A program made the translations under genes and the position numbers. 64,000 nucleotides of DNA from Shimia sp. (GTDB lineage Bacteria > Pseudomonadota > Alphaproteobacteria > Rhodobacterales > Rhodobacteraceae). Below are positions 18,402 through 27,776 of the stretch, one piece after another; position 1 is the stretch's first letter, and each line of letters begins with the position of its first letter. The notes beneath the pieces were generated by a model. The model was not told the DNA's origin, did not search any database, and saw only the letters and a program-made list of their open reading frames with translations. Location of the stretch: NCBI RefSeq assembly GCF_022448905.1, contig NZ_JAKVCW010000005.1:1-64000 (forward strand). Direction: 5' to 3'.

Positions 18402-19231
18402 CATTGCCGTCCATTCCTTTGGCGGGTGTGATCGGGAACCCGATTGCGCACTCAAAATCACCGGTCCTGCATGGGCATTGGCTGAAGACGTATGATATTG
18501 CCGGCCATTATGTACCGCTGGAGGTCGAGGCGGATGCTCTGGGCGATGTTTTGAAAGCCATGCCAAAGATGGGGTTTGTCGGTTGCAACGTGACGATCCC
18601 GCATAAAGAGCGGGTGATGCAATTTGTGGATCAGATCACGGATCGCGCAACGCTGATAGGGGCGGTGAACACGCTGATCTTTCTCAACGACGGAAGTATT
18701 CTGGGCGACAATACCGATGGCTATGGGTTTATTGAAAACCTGCGCCAAGGGGCGCCGGAGTGGGATGCCTCGGCGGGGCCAGCGGTTGTGCTGGGCGCGG
18801 GGGGTGCCGCGCGGGCGGTTGTGGCGTCTTTGCTCGATGCCGGTGCGCCAGAGATTTTACTGACCAACCGGACGCGCGTGCGGGCCGACAAGTTGCGTGA
18901 AGACTTTGGTGCGCGGGTGAAGGTCGTTGAGTGGGTGCAGGCGGGCAATATTCTGGAAGAAGGTGCCACGCTGGTGAACACCACGTCTCTGGGCATGACA
19001 GGCAAATCAGAGTTGCGCGTGCCGATGGATGGGCTGCGCAAAGAAACCGTGGTGACCGATCTGGTGTATACGCCGTTGACCACAAACTTCCTGCGCACAG
19101 CCAATGAGATTGGCTGTGTGACCGTGGATGGATTGGGCATGTTGCTGCATCAAGCGGTTCCCGGTTTTGAACGCTGGTTTGGTCGTCGTCCCGTTGTGGA
19201 TGATGAAACACGGCGCGTGGTTTTGGGATGA
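18398..19231 (+). CDS. aroE: Shikimate 5-dehydrogenase
   Basis: Reduces 3-dehydroshikimate to shikimate with NADPH in aromatic amino acid synthesis. The 277-residue protein shows the substrate-binding GNPIAHSKSP motif, the catalytic lysine in NVTIPHKE, and the NADP loop GAGGAARA near residue 130. It overlaps maf and coaE by 4 bp (ATGA) on each side. Confidence 0.97.
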   Translation: MTLPSIPLAGVIGNPIAHSKSPVLHGHWLKTYDIAGHYVPLEVEADALGDVLKAMPKMGFVGCNVTIPHKERVMQFVDQITDRATLIGAVNTLIFLNDGSILGDNTDGYGFIENLRQGAPEWDASAGPAVVLGAGGAARAVVASLLDAGAPEILLTNRTRVRADKLREDFGARVKVVEWVQAGNILEEGATLVNTTSLGMTGKSELRVPMDGLRKETVVTDLVYTPLTTNFLRTANEIGCVTVDGLGMLLHQAVPGFERWFGRRPVVDDETRRVVLG

Positions 19232-19821
19232 GCTTTAAGCTTGGTCTGACAGGGTCGATTGGCATGGGCAAATCGACCACGGCGCAGATGTTTGTCGATC
19301 TCGGCTGCGCGCTTTGGGATGCGGATGCGGCGGTGCATCGGCTTTATGATGTAGGCGGCGCGGCGGTTGCGCCGATGCAGATAAAGTTTCCGGAAGCTGT
19401 GGTTGTAGGCGCTGTGTCACGTGACAAGCTCAAAGAGGTGATTGGACGCGATCCTTCTGCGCTCAAAATGATTGAAGACATTGTGCACCCTTTAGTGGCG
19501 CAAGACCGCGCCGCCTTCATCGCCTCGGCCAAAGCGGACATTCTGGTGTTTGACATTCCGTTGCTGTTTGAAACCGGCGGAAATGAGGCAATGGATGCGG
19601 TTGTATGTGTCTCTATTCCAGCGGAACTGCAGCGAGATCGGGTTTTGGCACGAGGCACGATGAGCGAGGTTCAGTTTGAGCAAATCCGCGCCAAACAGAT
19701 GCCAAATGAGGAAAAAGTGGCCCGCTCGGACTATGTTGTGACCACGGACACGCTTGACCATGCGCGCCAGCAGGTGGAGAAGATTGTGACCACCATCAGG
19801 GGACACATTGCCAATGCGTGA
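19228..19821 (+). CDS. coaE: Dephospho-CoA kinase
   Basis: Catalyses the last step of coenzyme A synthesis, phosphorylating dephospho-CoA. The 197-residue protein begins with the P-loop GSIGMGKST, followed by DADAAVH and DIPLLFETGG, all typical of CoaE. It overlaps aroE by 4 bp and dnaQ by 8 bp. Confidence 0.97.
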   Translation: MSFKLGLTGSIGMGKSTTAQMFVDLGCALWDADAAVHRLYDVGGAAVAPMQIKFPEAVVVGAVSRDKLKEVIGRDPSALKMIEDIVHPLVAQDRAAFIASAKADILVFDIPLLFETGGNEAMDAVVCVSIPAELQRDRVLARGTMSEVQFEQIRAKQMPNEEKVARSDYVVTTDTLDHARQQVEKIVTTIRGHIANA

Positions 19822-20548
19822 AATCGTACTCGATACTGAAACCACTGGGTTTGATCCGTTCTCCGGCGACCGGATTGTCGAGATTGGGGCATTGGAATTG
19901 TACAACCACTTGCCTACTGGCGAGACGTTTCACGTCTATATCAACCCGATGCGGAACATGCCGGAAGAGGCTTTTGGCGTGCATGGGATTGGGCCGGATT
20001 TGCTCGACGTGCCACGGGATGCGCAGCCGGGTGAGGTGACGCTGAAGGACAAGAAGGTCTTTGAGGCGCACGGACAAGCGTTTCTGGATTTCATCGGCAA
20101 TGACAGCAAACTGGTCATTCATAACGCCAAATTTGACATGAAGTTCCTGAATGCGGAGCTGAGCTGGATGAACCTGCCGGAGATCCCGATGGATCGGGCG
20201 GTGGATACGCTGGCCATGGCGCGCAACAAGTTCCCGGGATCGCCCGCCACTTTGGACGCTCTGTGCCGTCGCTATGGCATCGACAACTCTTCGCGGGCAT
20301 TGCACGGCGCGTTGTTGGACTCCGAAATTCTGGCGGAAGTCTATCTGGAGCTGATTGGTGGCCGGCAGCCTGATTTGGTTCTGGCCTCTGGCGGTGGTGG
20401 TAAGACCAAATCAGTGCAGGTGGATGATTGGCGGCCAACAAAACGCGCAACGCCCCTACCCTCGCGTCTGACCGAAGAAGAGGCGACAGCGCATAAAGAG
20501 TTTGTCGAAAAGATGGGCGACAACGCCCTTTGGACCAAACTGGGATAA
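19814..20548 (+). CDS. dnaQ: DNA polymerase III epsilon subunit
   Basis: The 3'-to-5' proofreading exonuclease of the replicative polymerase. The 244-residue protein has Exo I DTETTG (D7, E9), Exo II around HNAKFDMKFL, and Exo III with HGALLDSEILAEVY (the DEDDh type). The open frame could start with a TTG at 19808, but the ATG at 19814 gives the family N-terminus MREIVLDTETTG. It ends the operon; SecB converges on it across a shared hairpin. Confidence 0.97.
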   Translation: MREIVLDTETTGFDPFSGDRIVEIGALELYNHLPTGETFHVYINPMRNMPEEAFGVHGIGPDLLDVPRDAQPGEVTLKDKKVFEAHGQAFLDFIGNDSKLVIHNAKFDMKFLNAELSWMNLPEIPMDRAVDTLAMARNKFPGSPATLDALCRRYGIDNSSRALHGALLDSEILAEVYLELIGGRQPDLVLASGGGGKTKSVQVDDWRPTKRATPLPSRLTEEEATAHKEFVEKMGDNALWTKLG

Positions 20549-20551
20549 TCC

Positions 20552-20583
20552 ACAAAAAAGGCGCCGCCCGCGAAGGCAGCGCC
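20552..20583 (-). terminator. Rho-independent terminator of secB
   Basis: A 9-bp stem with one mismatch, GGCGCCGCC (20560-20568) and GGCAGCGCC (20575-20583), with a 6-nt loop. On the minus strand a TTTTTT run follows, so it serves secB; it may also stop dnaQ transcripts, though without a U-run in that direction. Confidence 0.8.
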
Positions 20584-20605
20584 TGAACTCTTAAAAGCGG
20601 ATCGT

Positions 20606-21103
20606 TTAGTTGGCGATAGGCTGCTCTGCGGCCTGCTGCTCTTGCGCCCGGCGTTGCAGTTCGGAGCGATACAGAGCCACAAAGTCGATGGTTTCCAGGT
20701 TCAGTGGCGGGAAGCCACCGTCGCGGGTTACGTCAGATACGATGCGGCGTACAAATGGGAACAACATGCGTGGGCATTCGATCAGCAGGAATGGGTGCAG
20801 CTGGTCTTCTGGCACACCTTCCACGTGGAACACACCAGCGTAGTCCAGTTCCAGAATGAACATTTCAGCGCCGTCTTCTTTGTTCTTGGCGGTGATGTTC
20901 AGCTTCATGGCCACTTCGAACTGATGGTCCGCGGTGCGCTTTTTCGCATCAAGGTTCACCTGAACCTGAACGTCAGGCTGCGGGTTACCGGCAGAACCTT
21001 TCTGAGCCAGGATGTTTTCGAACGACATGTCGCGCACGAACTGGGTCAATACGTTCATTTTCAGCTGCGGCGCTTGTGCTGCACCGTTTTCGTTTTCCGC
21101 CAT
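20606..21103 (-). CDS. secB: Protein-export chaperone SecB
   Basis: Tetrameric cytoplasmic chaperone that keeps precursor proteins unfolded and passes them to SecA. The 165-residue protein has the family core: LTQFVRDMSFENI at the N-terminus, LDYAGVFHVEG and CPRMLFPFVRRIVSDVTRDGGFPPL near the C-terminus. It sits between the convergent dnaQ and the upstream fxsA-like gene on its own strand. Confidence 0.96.
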   Translation of the reverse strand: MAENENGAAQAPQLKMNVLTQFVRDMSFENILAQKGSAGNPQPDVQVQVNLDAKKRTADHQFEVAMKLNITAKNKEDGAEMFILELDYAGVFHVEGVPEDQLHPFLLIECPRMLFPFVRRIVSDVTRDGGFPPLNLETIDFVALYRSELQRRAQEQQAAEQPIAN

Positions 21104-21158
21104 GGGAAGTCTCCAAAAGAATTCGTTTGCCCTGCTTTATCAGGTCAAATTACGGGGC

Positions 21159-21701
21159 TCAATGTTTAGTCCAACCGGATGGTTTATGCGTAGGTTTTTT
21201 GACGCTGTCCACCTGTGGATGCGGGCTTTCTGGAGCGGGATCTACTTCGGAGAATTCACCGTCAATCACATCAGAGCGTGCTGGACGGTGGCCTTGATTT
21301 GCGGGACCTGAATGAAAAGAGGCAGAGTGTGTGCTGCCCATGGTAAAGCTCTGAACGCGCACGCGTTTTCGGGCAAATTCAAACATGATTTTGCGGAAGG
21401 CTGGAGTCAGGAGGGCAAATCCAACGGCGTCTGTGAAGAAACCTGGCGTCAACAGCAAAACACCAGCGATCAGGATCATGGCGCCGTGGGCCAAAGGCTC
21501 GGTTGGATCGTTGAGTTCATTGAAGGATTGCTGCACGTTTACGATGGCGGCAAGCCCCTGAGAACGCACCAGATGTGTGCCAAGAATGGCCGTCAGCAGG
21601 ACAATCGCCAAGGTCGGCCACAGGCCAATGGCGCCGCCAACGCTGATGAACAGGGCGATTTCGATCATCGGGATCGCGATAAAGGCCAACAAGAGCCACA
21701 T
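21159..21701 (-). CDS. fxsA: FxsA-family membrane protein
   Basis: A 180-residue inner membrane protein related to FxsA, which in E. coli affects exclusion of phage T7 by the F plasmid; its general role is unknown. The first 110 residues hold the membrane helices with conserved IPMIEIALFI and LTPGFFTDAVGFALL segments. The C-terminal 65 residues are hydrophilic and low-complexity. It diverges from the TIM44-like gene. Confidence 0.85.
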   Translation of the reverse strand: MWLLLAFIAIPMIEIALFISVGGAIGLWPTLAIVLLTAILGTHLVRSQGLAAIVNVQQSFNELNDPTEPLAHGAMILIAGVLLLTPGFFTDAVGFALLTPAFRKIMFEFARKRVRVQSFTMGSTHSASFHSGPANQGHRPARSDVIDGEFSEVDPAPESPHPQVDSVKKPTHKPSGWTKH

Positions 21702-21805
21702 CTTAGCTTTACTCCATTGCTACATTTGGCGAGGTGGACTTGACCCCGCCCGTGACTTACATAAGTGCGAGAGAACAGTGTTTCCATGCCCAACATGAGG
21801 TTTAA

Positions 21806-22465
21806 ATGAACTCCTCCCTAATTCAACTTCTGGTTCTTGCCGGTATTGCCGTGTTTCTGATCTTGCGTTTGCGCAGTGTTTTGGGGACTCGAGAGGGCTA
21901 TGAAGAGCCACGTCAGGAAGGTGCTTCTCAGGCCCGTCGCAAGGGGCCGGACCTTGAGGTGATCGAAGGTGGACCGGATCAGGACATTTTGGACCACGCC
22001 GAAGAGGGCAGCGTGAATGCGCTGGCATTGGCGAAGATGAAGTCGATGGAGCCGCAGTTTGGCGTGAACGACTTCCTGGGCGGTGCGCGTGGGGCCTATG
22101 AGATGATTTTGATGGCCTTTGAGAAAGGTGATCTGGCGAGCATCCAGCCGTTCCTTGGCGAGGAAGTTTACGAGAGCTTTGCGCATGTGGTGGAGATGCG
22201 CGCGGACAAAGGTCTGACCGTGGAAAGCGAATTTGTTGGGGTGCGTGAAATGGTGCTGCAGGCGGCGCATTTTGACGAGACCACCAAAGAAGGCGAAATC
22301 ACTGTGCGCTATGTGGGTGAGTTGACCCATGTTGTGCGGGACAATTCCGGTGAGATTGTTGAGGGCAGCGAAAGCCAGATTAAGCGGCAGAAGGACGTTT
22401 GGACCTTTGCCCGCGTGATGGGATCGGACGATCCAAACTGGCAGCTTGTTGCCACGGGCGAATGA
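21806..22465 (+). CDS. TIM44-like domain protein
   Basis: A 219-residue membrane-anchored protein of the TIM44-like family. One N-terminal helix (about 6-23) is followed by a polar linker and the globular domain (about 75-215). Alphaproteobacterial members are related to the mitochondrial import-motor subunit, but their bacterial role is not settled; proximity to secB and mltA suggests envelope work. It overlaps mltA by 4 bp (ATGA). Confidence 0.87.
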   Translation: MNSSLIQLLVLAGIAVFLILRLRSVLGTREGYEEPRQEGASQARRKGPDLEVIEGGPDQDILDHAEEGSVNALALAKMKSMEPQFGVNDFLGGARGAYEMILMAFEKGDLASIQPFLGEEVYESFAHVVEMRADKGLTVESEFVGVREMVLQAAHFDETTKEGEITVRYVGELTHVVRDNSGEIVEGSESQIKRQKDVWTFARVMGSDDPNWQLVATGE

Positions 22466-23499
22466 TCCGGGCGTTTCGGGCGGCTTTGGCCGCGGTCTTT
22501 GTGATGGCCGGAGGGGTAGCCATGTCCGAAACACATATGAAAATCCTGTCGTTTGACGACCTGGACGGGTGGGCCGCGGATGATCACGAGGCCGCCCGTC
22601 AAGTTTTTCTGAACACCTGTGCAGACTTTGACGCGCCGGATTGGCAGACTTTATGCGCGGCGGCGACGGGTATTGAAGATGCGCGCAAATTCTTTGAGCT
22701 TCTGTTTCGGCCGGTGCTGATTGAAGAAAAAGACAAATCGGCACTGTTCACCGGTTACTTTGAGCCGGAGCTGGAAGGGTCTTTGACACCAAGCGGGCGG
22801 TATCGCTTCCCTGTCTACAAAATGCCGCGTGAGGCCAAAGGCGGCCAGTGGTTGACCAGGCGCGAGATTGAGACCAGCGGCGCGCTTCAAGGGCGCGGGT
22901 TGGAGATTGCTTGGGTGGATGACAGCGTGGAGCTGTTTTTTCTGCAAATTCAAGGCTCGGGGCGCATTCGCCTGCCCAATGGGTCCTACATTCGTGTCGG
23001 CTACGGTGGCGCCAATGGCCACAAGTACCGCTCTATTGGCGCGGAGTTGGTGCGGCGCGGTGTGTATAATGCGCATCAGGTGAGCGCGCAGGTTATCAAG
23101 AATTGGGTGAAACGCAATCCGGTGGATGGGGCGGAACTGCTGCGCCACAACGACAGCTTTGTGTTCTTCCGCGAAGTGAACCGCGTGCCAGCGCACAAGG
23201 GCCCGTTGGGGGCGATGAACCGCTCGATCACGGCGATGCGGTCGGTAGCGGTGGACCCGAAGTTTACGCCTTTGGGCGCGCCGGTTTGGGTGGAAAAAGA
23301 TGGTGCGGGACCGCTGCGGCGGTTGATGATCGCCCAGGATACCGGATCGGCCATCAAAGGTGCGCAGCGGGCCGATATCTTTTTTGGCACTGGGGATGAG
23401 GCCGGTAAGGCGGCGGGAACGCTCAAAGATCCGGGTCGCATGGTAGTGCTTTTGCCCATTCAGCGGGCCTATGCGATGTTGCCGGAGTCGGTGCTGTGA
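22462..23499 (+). CDS. mltA: Membrane-bound lytic murein transglycosylase A
   Basis: Cleaves the glycan strands of peptidoglycan to give 1,6-anhydromuramyl ends. About 345 residues: signal peptide at 1-22 (no clear lipobox), the MltA domain with GYFEPELEGS, then the 3D domain with the catalytic aspartate in IAQDTGSAIKG. The open frame starts 21 codons earlier inside the TIM44-like gene, but the ATG at 22462 overlaps its stop as ATGA and begins the signal peptide. It overlaps the Smr gene by 4 bp. Confidence 0.95.
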   Translation: MIRAFRAALAAVFVMAGGVAMSETHMKILSFDDLDGWAADDHEAARQVFLNTCADFDAPDWQTLCAAATGIEDARKFFELLFRPVLIEEKDKSALFTGYFEPELEGSLTPSGRYRFPVYKMPREAKGGQWLTRREIETSGALQGRGLEIAWVDDSVELFFLQIQGSGRIRLPNGSYIRVGYGGANGHKYRSIGAELVRRGVYNAHQVSAQVIKNWVKRNPVDGAELLRHNDSFVFFREVNRVPAHKGPLGAMNRSITAMRSVAVDPKFTPLGAPVWVEKDGAGPLRRLMIAQDTGSAIKGAQRADIFFGTGDEAGKAAGTLKDPGRMVVLLPIQRAYAMLPESVL

Positions 23500-24086
23500 C
23501 ACGGCGGAAACTGAGTGAAGAAGAAGTCACCCTCTGGCGGAAGGTGGCAGATACTGCTGAGCGGTTGCATCCCGGCACAAGCGCGCATGAGTTGCCAAAA
23601 CCCAAGCCAAAACCGATCAAGAAGCCAAGGCCACATCTTTCCCCTGCTCTGCCGGATTTCGAAGTTGGCTCAAAAGCCAATGCCAGCCCCTCGATGCATG
23701 ATTTGATGGGATCGGTCTCCGAACGTGTGGCACGGCAGCCCGTGCAGATGGATAAGAAAGCCTTTGGCCGCATGAAGCGCGGGAAGCTGGTGCCTGAAGG
23801 CAAGATCGACCTACATGGTATGACGGCAGATCAGGCACATGGAGCGCTGACCGGCTTCATTATGCGCTCTCATGGGGAGGGCAAGCGGCTGGTTCTGGTG
23901 ATCACAGGCAAGGGCAAAACCAAACGGGACGAAGGGCCGATCCCAACCCGGCGTGGGGTGCTCAAACATCAAGTGCCACAGTGGTTTGCATTGCGGCCAA
24001 TGAAGCAGTGCATTTTGCAGGTGGCGGAGGCGCATATCCGGCATGGCGGTACCGGGGCGTATTACGTCTATCTACGCCGCCGTTGA
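23496..24086 (+). CDS. Smr-domain protein
   Basis: A 196-residue protein with a C-terminal Smr domain, a fold related to the MutS2 nuclease domain and able to cut branched or RNA substrates in some members. Visible: DLHGMTADQAHGAL (the LDxHG-type motif) near residue 107, VITGKGK, and a C-terminal GTGAYYVYLRR. The start is GTG at 23496, overlapping mltA. The 3' end overlaps the convergent MFS gene by 15 bp. Confidence 0.92.
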   Translation: MTRRKLSEEEVTLWRKVADTAERLHPGTSAHELPKPKPKPIKKPRPHLSPALPDFEVGSKANASPSMHDLMGSVSERVARQPVQMDKKAFGRMKRGKLVPEGKIDLHGMTADQAHGALTGFIMRSHGEGKRLVLVITGKGKTKRDEGPIPTRRGVLKHQVPQWFALRPMKQCILQVAEAHIRHGGTGAYYVYLRRR

Positions 24087-25292
24087 GTTTCGAGCGCGCT
24101 CGAAAGGCACCACCATCACAGCGCTGGCGACAGCGAAGCAGATCGCAAAGCCTTGCAGTTGCGATTGGTAGTTGATGCCTTGATCAATCATCCAACCGGA
24201 CAGACCCGGACCCAAAGCAGACCCCAACACGCCAAAGGCGGCAACGGTTGCTTTGATGGCGCCCAGATGCTGAGTTCCAAAAAACTCTGACCAGACTGAC
24301 GCGGGCAAGGTGGCCATGCCGCCGCCCGCCATGCCCATGAGGATGACGCCCACAGCGACCCAGCTGACCGATGGCGCCCAAGCGTGGATGGTGAAGGCGG
24401 CGACCAGTGGCAAGAGGTAAAACGGCATAAGACGCGCAGCTCCAAGTTTGTCGATCAACCAGCCATAAACGATTGTGGATATGCCAAAGGAAAGCGTTCC
24501 CAACGGAAACACCGCCACCAAAGACAAGTGCGACCAGCCTTTGATTTCCGCAAAATAGGCTTGCTGAAAGAAGAACACCGTGGCGAAGGCGGGGAAGGCC
24601 ATCATGGCGGGAATGGCAGAGAGAAATACAGGGTGGCGGACGGCTTCCCAGCGGGTCCAGTTGCGTCCATCCATGCCAAGTGCCTTTTCGTCTTTGGCAA
24701 GGCTTTGCGGTTCACGCTCTTGCCGCAGCAACAAAAACACCACTGGCGCCATGGCAAGACAAAGAAGGCCTGCTGCGAACCATATCCACTGCCAGTGAAA
24801 TTGCGTTTTGAGGCTTACAGCCGTGATTGGCATGACGGCTTCGGCGCACATGAACCCCATGGTGGCAAAAGCCAGTGCGCGTCCACGCGAAGCGGCAAAC
24901 CATCGTGCCATGGCCACGCCCGCGGTGTGGGTCAACATGCCCTGTCCTGTCAGGCGCAGCGCAACGATCACAAAAGGCAGAAGCCAGACCGAAGATAGCT
25001 GAGATAGCGCGATGCACGCAGACGCCAGCAAGAGCAGCATGAGTGGGCCAAGAATACGGACACGGATGTGGTCAGCGGGTGTCCCTGCCCAGAGCATGAT
25101 GACCGCCGAGGTGCCGGTGCCTAACATGTAGATGGCACCCCAAGCCCCGTGGGTGAGATCAAAATGCATCCGAATGTCGGCAGCAAAGGTACCAATAAAG
25201 AAAGTTTGTCCGAAGCAGGACATAAACATCAGCATCGCGCCGGGCAGCAAGTAGCGGCCGTTTTGTTTGACGAAGGCCGTCGTGGAAATCAT
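24072..25292 (-). CDS. Major facilitator superfamily transporter
   Basis: A 406-residue protein with about 12 hydrophobic helices in two halves, the normal MFS architecture. The substrate cannot be named; the segments GTFAADIRMHFDLTHGAWG and YGWLIDKLGAARLMPF fit the monocarboxylate/oxalate-formate-like MFS groups only loosely. It is 4 bp overlapped with the upstream lipoprotein hydrolase gene, suggesting cotranscription. Confidence 0.85.
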   Translation of the reverse strand: MISTTAFVKQNGRYLLPGAMLMFMSCFGQTFFIGTFAADIRMHFDLTHGAWGAIYMLGTGTSAVIMLWAGTPADHIRVRILGPLMLLLLASACIALSQLSSVWLLPFVIVALRLTGQGMLTHTAGVAMARWFAASRGRALAFATMGFMCAEAVMPITAVSLKTQFHWQWIWFAAGLLCLAMAPVVFLLLRQEREPQSLAKDEKALGMDGRNWTRWEAVRHPVFLSAIPAMMAFPAFATVFFFQQAYFAEIKGWSHLSLVAVFPLGTLSFGISTIVYGWLIDKLGAARLMPFYLLPLVAAFTIHAWAPSVSWVAVGVILMGMAGGGMATLPASVWSEFFGTQHLGAIKATVAAFGVLGSALGPGLSGWMIDQGINYQSQLQGFAICFAVASAVMVVPFERARNSTAA

Positions 25293-26386
25293 GTGCCGCC
25301 ACCAGGCCCAGCAACCTGAATGGCAATCGCCTCATTGGACACGCGCACCCGCTCTGCCTGACGTAGCAGGAAATTCGGGTCGTCTGGTGCCAGCAGTTCA
25401 TCAAAGGTGCGCGCGTCACGAAGCAAGGCGATCAGTGCCGGGCTTTCGGCAAAGGTCATGTGGTTGCTGCTGCCATCTGCAAAGCTGGATACGTCAAACA
25501 CGATCACAGGGAGGTCTGCCAAAACGTCGGGGTTGGAAAGTTGTCCGAGCCTTTGAGATGAGCGGTTGATGCGGCTGGAAAGGCGCAGGGCGCTGTCTTC
25601 GGTTGAGGTCAAAATTACTGTGGAACCCGGCAAGGCGTCAAAGGGCTCCAAATTGCGCAGAAACAAATCCACCGGCATGTCTGGGGAAATCAGGGCCAAG
25701 GCGTCAATGTTGAGCGCAGTCCAACCAGGCTCTTTTTGTTCGATCTGGCGCAGGGTTTCGGTGATTAAAAACGTGCCCAGGGAATGGCCAACCAGCAGCA
25801 GGCGATCTGATCTTGATTTGGCGAGTTCACGTAGGGTGCGTTCCAGATCATCGCGCGAATACAGTGCGCTTTCACGATCATGCGCGTAACCAAGCGGACT
25901 GCCAGCGCTGGCCCAGGCGAAGTTCACCACGGTGCCGGGTAGATTAAAATCGTTCTGCAACTGAGCGATGCGGAATAAGCTGTCCTGATAGGTGTTGTAG
26001 AACCCGTGCACAAAGACGGTGACCTCCCGATTGCGGCGAGGATTGCCCGCGAGGCTGGCGGAGACTTTCCTGGCGAGGTCCGGAAGCGTGGCAATGGGGG
26101 TCTCTTTGGCAATCACAAAGTGTTTTTCCGGGTCGGGGTTGGCCTTGAATGTGGGGGCTTCGCCTGATGTGTGGGACGGCGGGATAGAGACGGTTGTGTC
26201 CAGAAAGGTCAATTCGTCATTGCGGGATGTTGCGAGATAGCCCTCGGCGTTGCGTTGGCGGTTGGTCACCACAAAGATCTGGCGTGTGTTGGGTGCGTTG
26301 AGCGCCTCTGGTTGGATGGGCGCGGTGATGCGATCTGCGCAAGCAGACAGTATCAAGCAGGTGGCAATGAGGATGAGGGTACGCAC
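25289..26386 (-). CDS. Lipoprotein alpha/beta hydrolase (DUF900-type)
   Basis: About 365 residues with an N-terminal lipoprotein signal ending LSAC, then an alpha/beta hydrolase domain. Visible: the oxyanion segment VFVHGFYNTYQDSLFR near residue 120 and the nucleophile elbow GHSLGTF. The GTG at 26386 gives a compact signal peptide; the open frame extends 13 codons further without resembling one. The natural substrate is unknown. Confidence 0.85.
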   Translation of the reverse strand: MRTLILIATCLILSACADRITAPIQPEALNAPNTRQIFVVTNRQRNAEGYLATSRNDELTFLDTTVSIPPSHTSGEAPTFKANPDPEKHFVIAKETPIATLPDLARKVSASLAGNPRRNREVTVFVHGFYNTYQDSLFRIAQLQNDFNLPGTVVNFAWASAGSPLGYAHDRESALYSRDDLERTLRELAKSRSDRLLLVGHSLGTFLITETLRQIEQKEPGWTALNIDALALISPDMPVDLFLRNLEPFDALPGSTVILTSTEDSALRLSSRINRSSQRLGQLSNPDVLADLPVIVFDVSSFADGSSNHMTFAESPALIALLRDARTFDELLAPDDPNFLLRQAERVRVSNEAIAIQVAGPGGGT

Positions 26387-26453
26387 GAAAAATCCCGGCA
26401 AAACTGGTTTGCCGGGACTATGCAAGTGAATGCGCGGAGCTGCTAGGGGGAAA

Positions 26454-27764
26454 TCAGAGCACGTAGCGGCTGACGTCCATGGATTTGGCCAACTCGCCGA
26501 GATTCGTCTCTACAAAGGCAGAATTCACAACAATTTCCTCGCCTGAGCGGTCTGGGGCGGAGAAGCTGAGTTCCTCAAACACGCGCTCCATCACTGTGTA
26601 AAGCCGACGTGCGCCGATGTTTTCCACCGACTGGTTCACTTCGGCAGCAATTTTCGCCAGTGCCGCGATGCCATCCTCAGTGAAGGACACAACAACCTCT
26701 TCAGTGCCCATCAGTGCGGTGTACTGGCGGGTCAGGGCGTTGTCGGTTTCGGTGAGGATGCGCACGAAGTCTTCTTCCGTCAAGGCGCGCAGCTCGACGC
26801 GGATTGGCAGGCGACCTTGCAGTTCCGGCAGCAGGTCCGAGGGTTTTGCAATGTGGAATGCGCCGGAGGCGATGAAGAGGATGTGGTCGGTTTTGACCGG
26901 GCCGTGTTTGGTGGAGACGGTGGTGCCTTCGATTAGGGGCAGCAAGTCACGCTGCACACCTTCGCGGGAGACATCGCCGCCACGGGCCTCCTGACGGGCG
27001 CAGACCTTGTCGATTTCGTCGAGGAAGACGATGCCGTTTTGCTCCACCGATTGCAGCGCGGCGGCATTCACGGTTTCGTCGTCTAGCAGTTTGTCCGCCT
27101 CATCCGAGATCAGGACTTCGTAGCTTTCTGCGACGGTCATGCGCTTCTTGGTGGTGCGGCCGCCCATGGCTTTGCCAAAAATGTCGCCAAGGTTCATCAT
27201 GCCCATCTGGCCGCCTGGCTGGCCCGGAATATCAAACATGCCGCCCAGGGGATTGGAACTGTCCGCCACTTCAAGCTCAATTTCGGTGTCGTCGAGTAAG
27301 CCGTCCTTGAGTTTCTTGCGGAACATGTCGCGGGTGCCTTCACGCGCATCCGGACCGGCGATCGCGTCAATTACGCGATCTTCGGCTGCGGCGTGGGCTT
27401 TGACCTTCACGTCTTCGCGCATGTGTTCGCGGGTTTGAATGATGGCGGCGTCGACCAGATCGCGAATGATCTGTTCCACGTCGCGGCCCACGTAACCCAC
27501 TTCGGTGAATTTGGTGGCCTCAACCTTGATAAAGGGCGCGCGGGCCAGTTTGGCCAATCGGCGCGAGATTTCGGTTTTGCCGACACCGGTGGGGCCGATC
27601 ATCAGAATATTCTTGGGGTAGACTTCATCGCGAATGTCATCAGCCAGCTGTTTGCGGCGCCAGCGGTTGCGAAGGGCGACAGCGACTGCGCGTTTGGCGT
27701 CTTTCTGGCCGATGATGAAGCGGTCGAGTTCAGAGACAATTTCGCGAGGCGTGAGATCAGTCAT
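26454..27764 (-). CDS. hslU: ATP-dependent protease ATPase subunit HslU
   Basis: AAA+ unfoldase that feeds HslV. The 436-residue protein has Walker A GPTGVGKT at 57-64, Walker [10 protein letters not shown], an inserted I-domain (about 130-230, with a Gly/Met-rich stretch GGQMGMMN) and the C-terminal tail ending SRYVL that docks into HslV. The ATG at 27764 fits the family start. Unlike the common hslVU pair, two genes separate it from hslV on the same strand. Confidence 0.97.
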   Translation of the reverse strand: MTDLTPREIVSELDRFIIGQKDAKRAVAVALRNRWRRKQLADDIRDEVYPKNILMIGPTGVGKTEISRRLAKLARAPFIKVEATKFTEVGYVGRDVEQIIRDLVDAAIIQTREHMREDVKVKAHAAAEDRVIDAIAGPDAREGTRDMFRKKLKDGLLDDTEIELEVADSSNPLGGMFDIPGQPGGQMGMMNLGDIFGKAMGGRTTKKRMTVAESYEVLISDEADKLLDDETVNAAALQSVEQNGIVFLDEIDKVCARQEARGGDVSREGVQRDLLPLIEGTTVSTKHGPVKTDHILFIASGAFHIAKPSDLLPELQGRLPIRVELRALTEEDFVRILTETDNALTRQYTALMGTEEVVVSFTEDGIAALAKIAAEVNQSVENIGARRLYTVMERVFEELSFSAPDRSGEEIVVNSAFVETNLGELAKSMDVSRYVL

Positions 27765-27776
27765 AAGGGTGTCCAA

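Noticed and set aside
19923-19938. Third parS site in dnaQ (GTTTCACGTC)
   Set aside because: Only one half matches; the right arm is lost.
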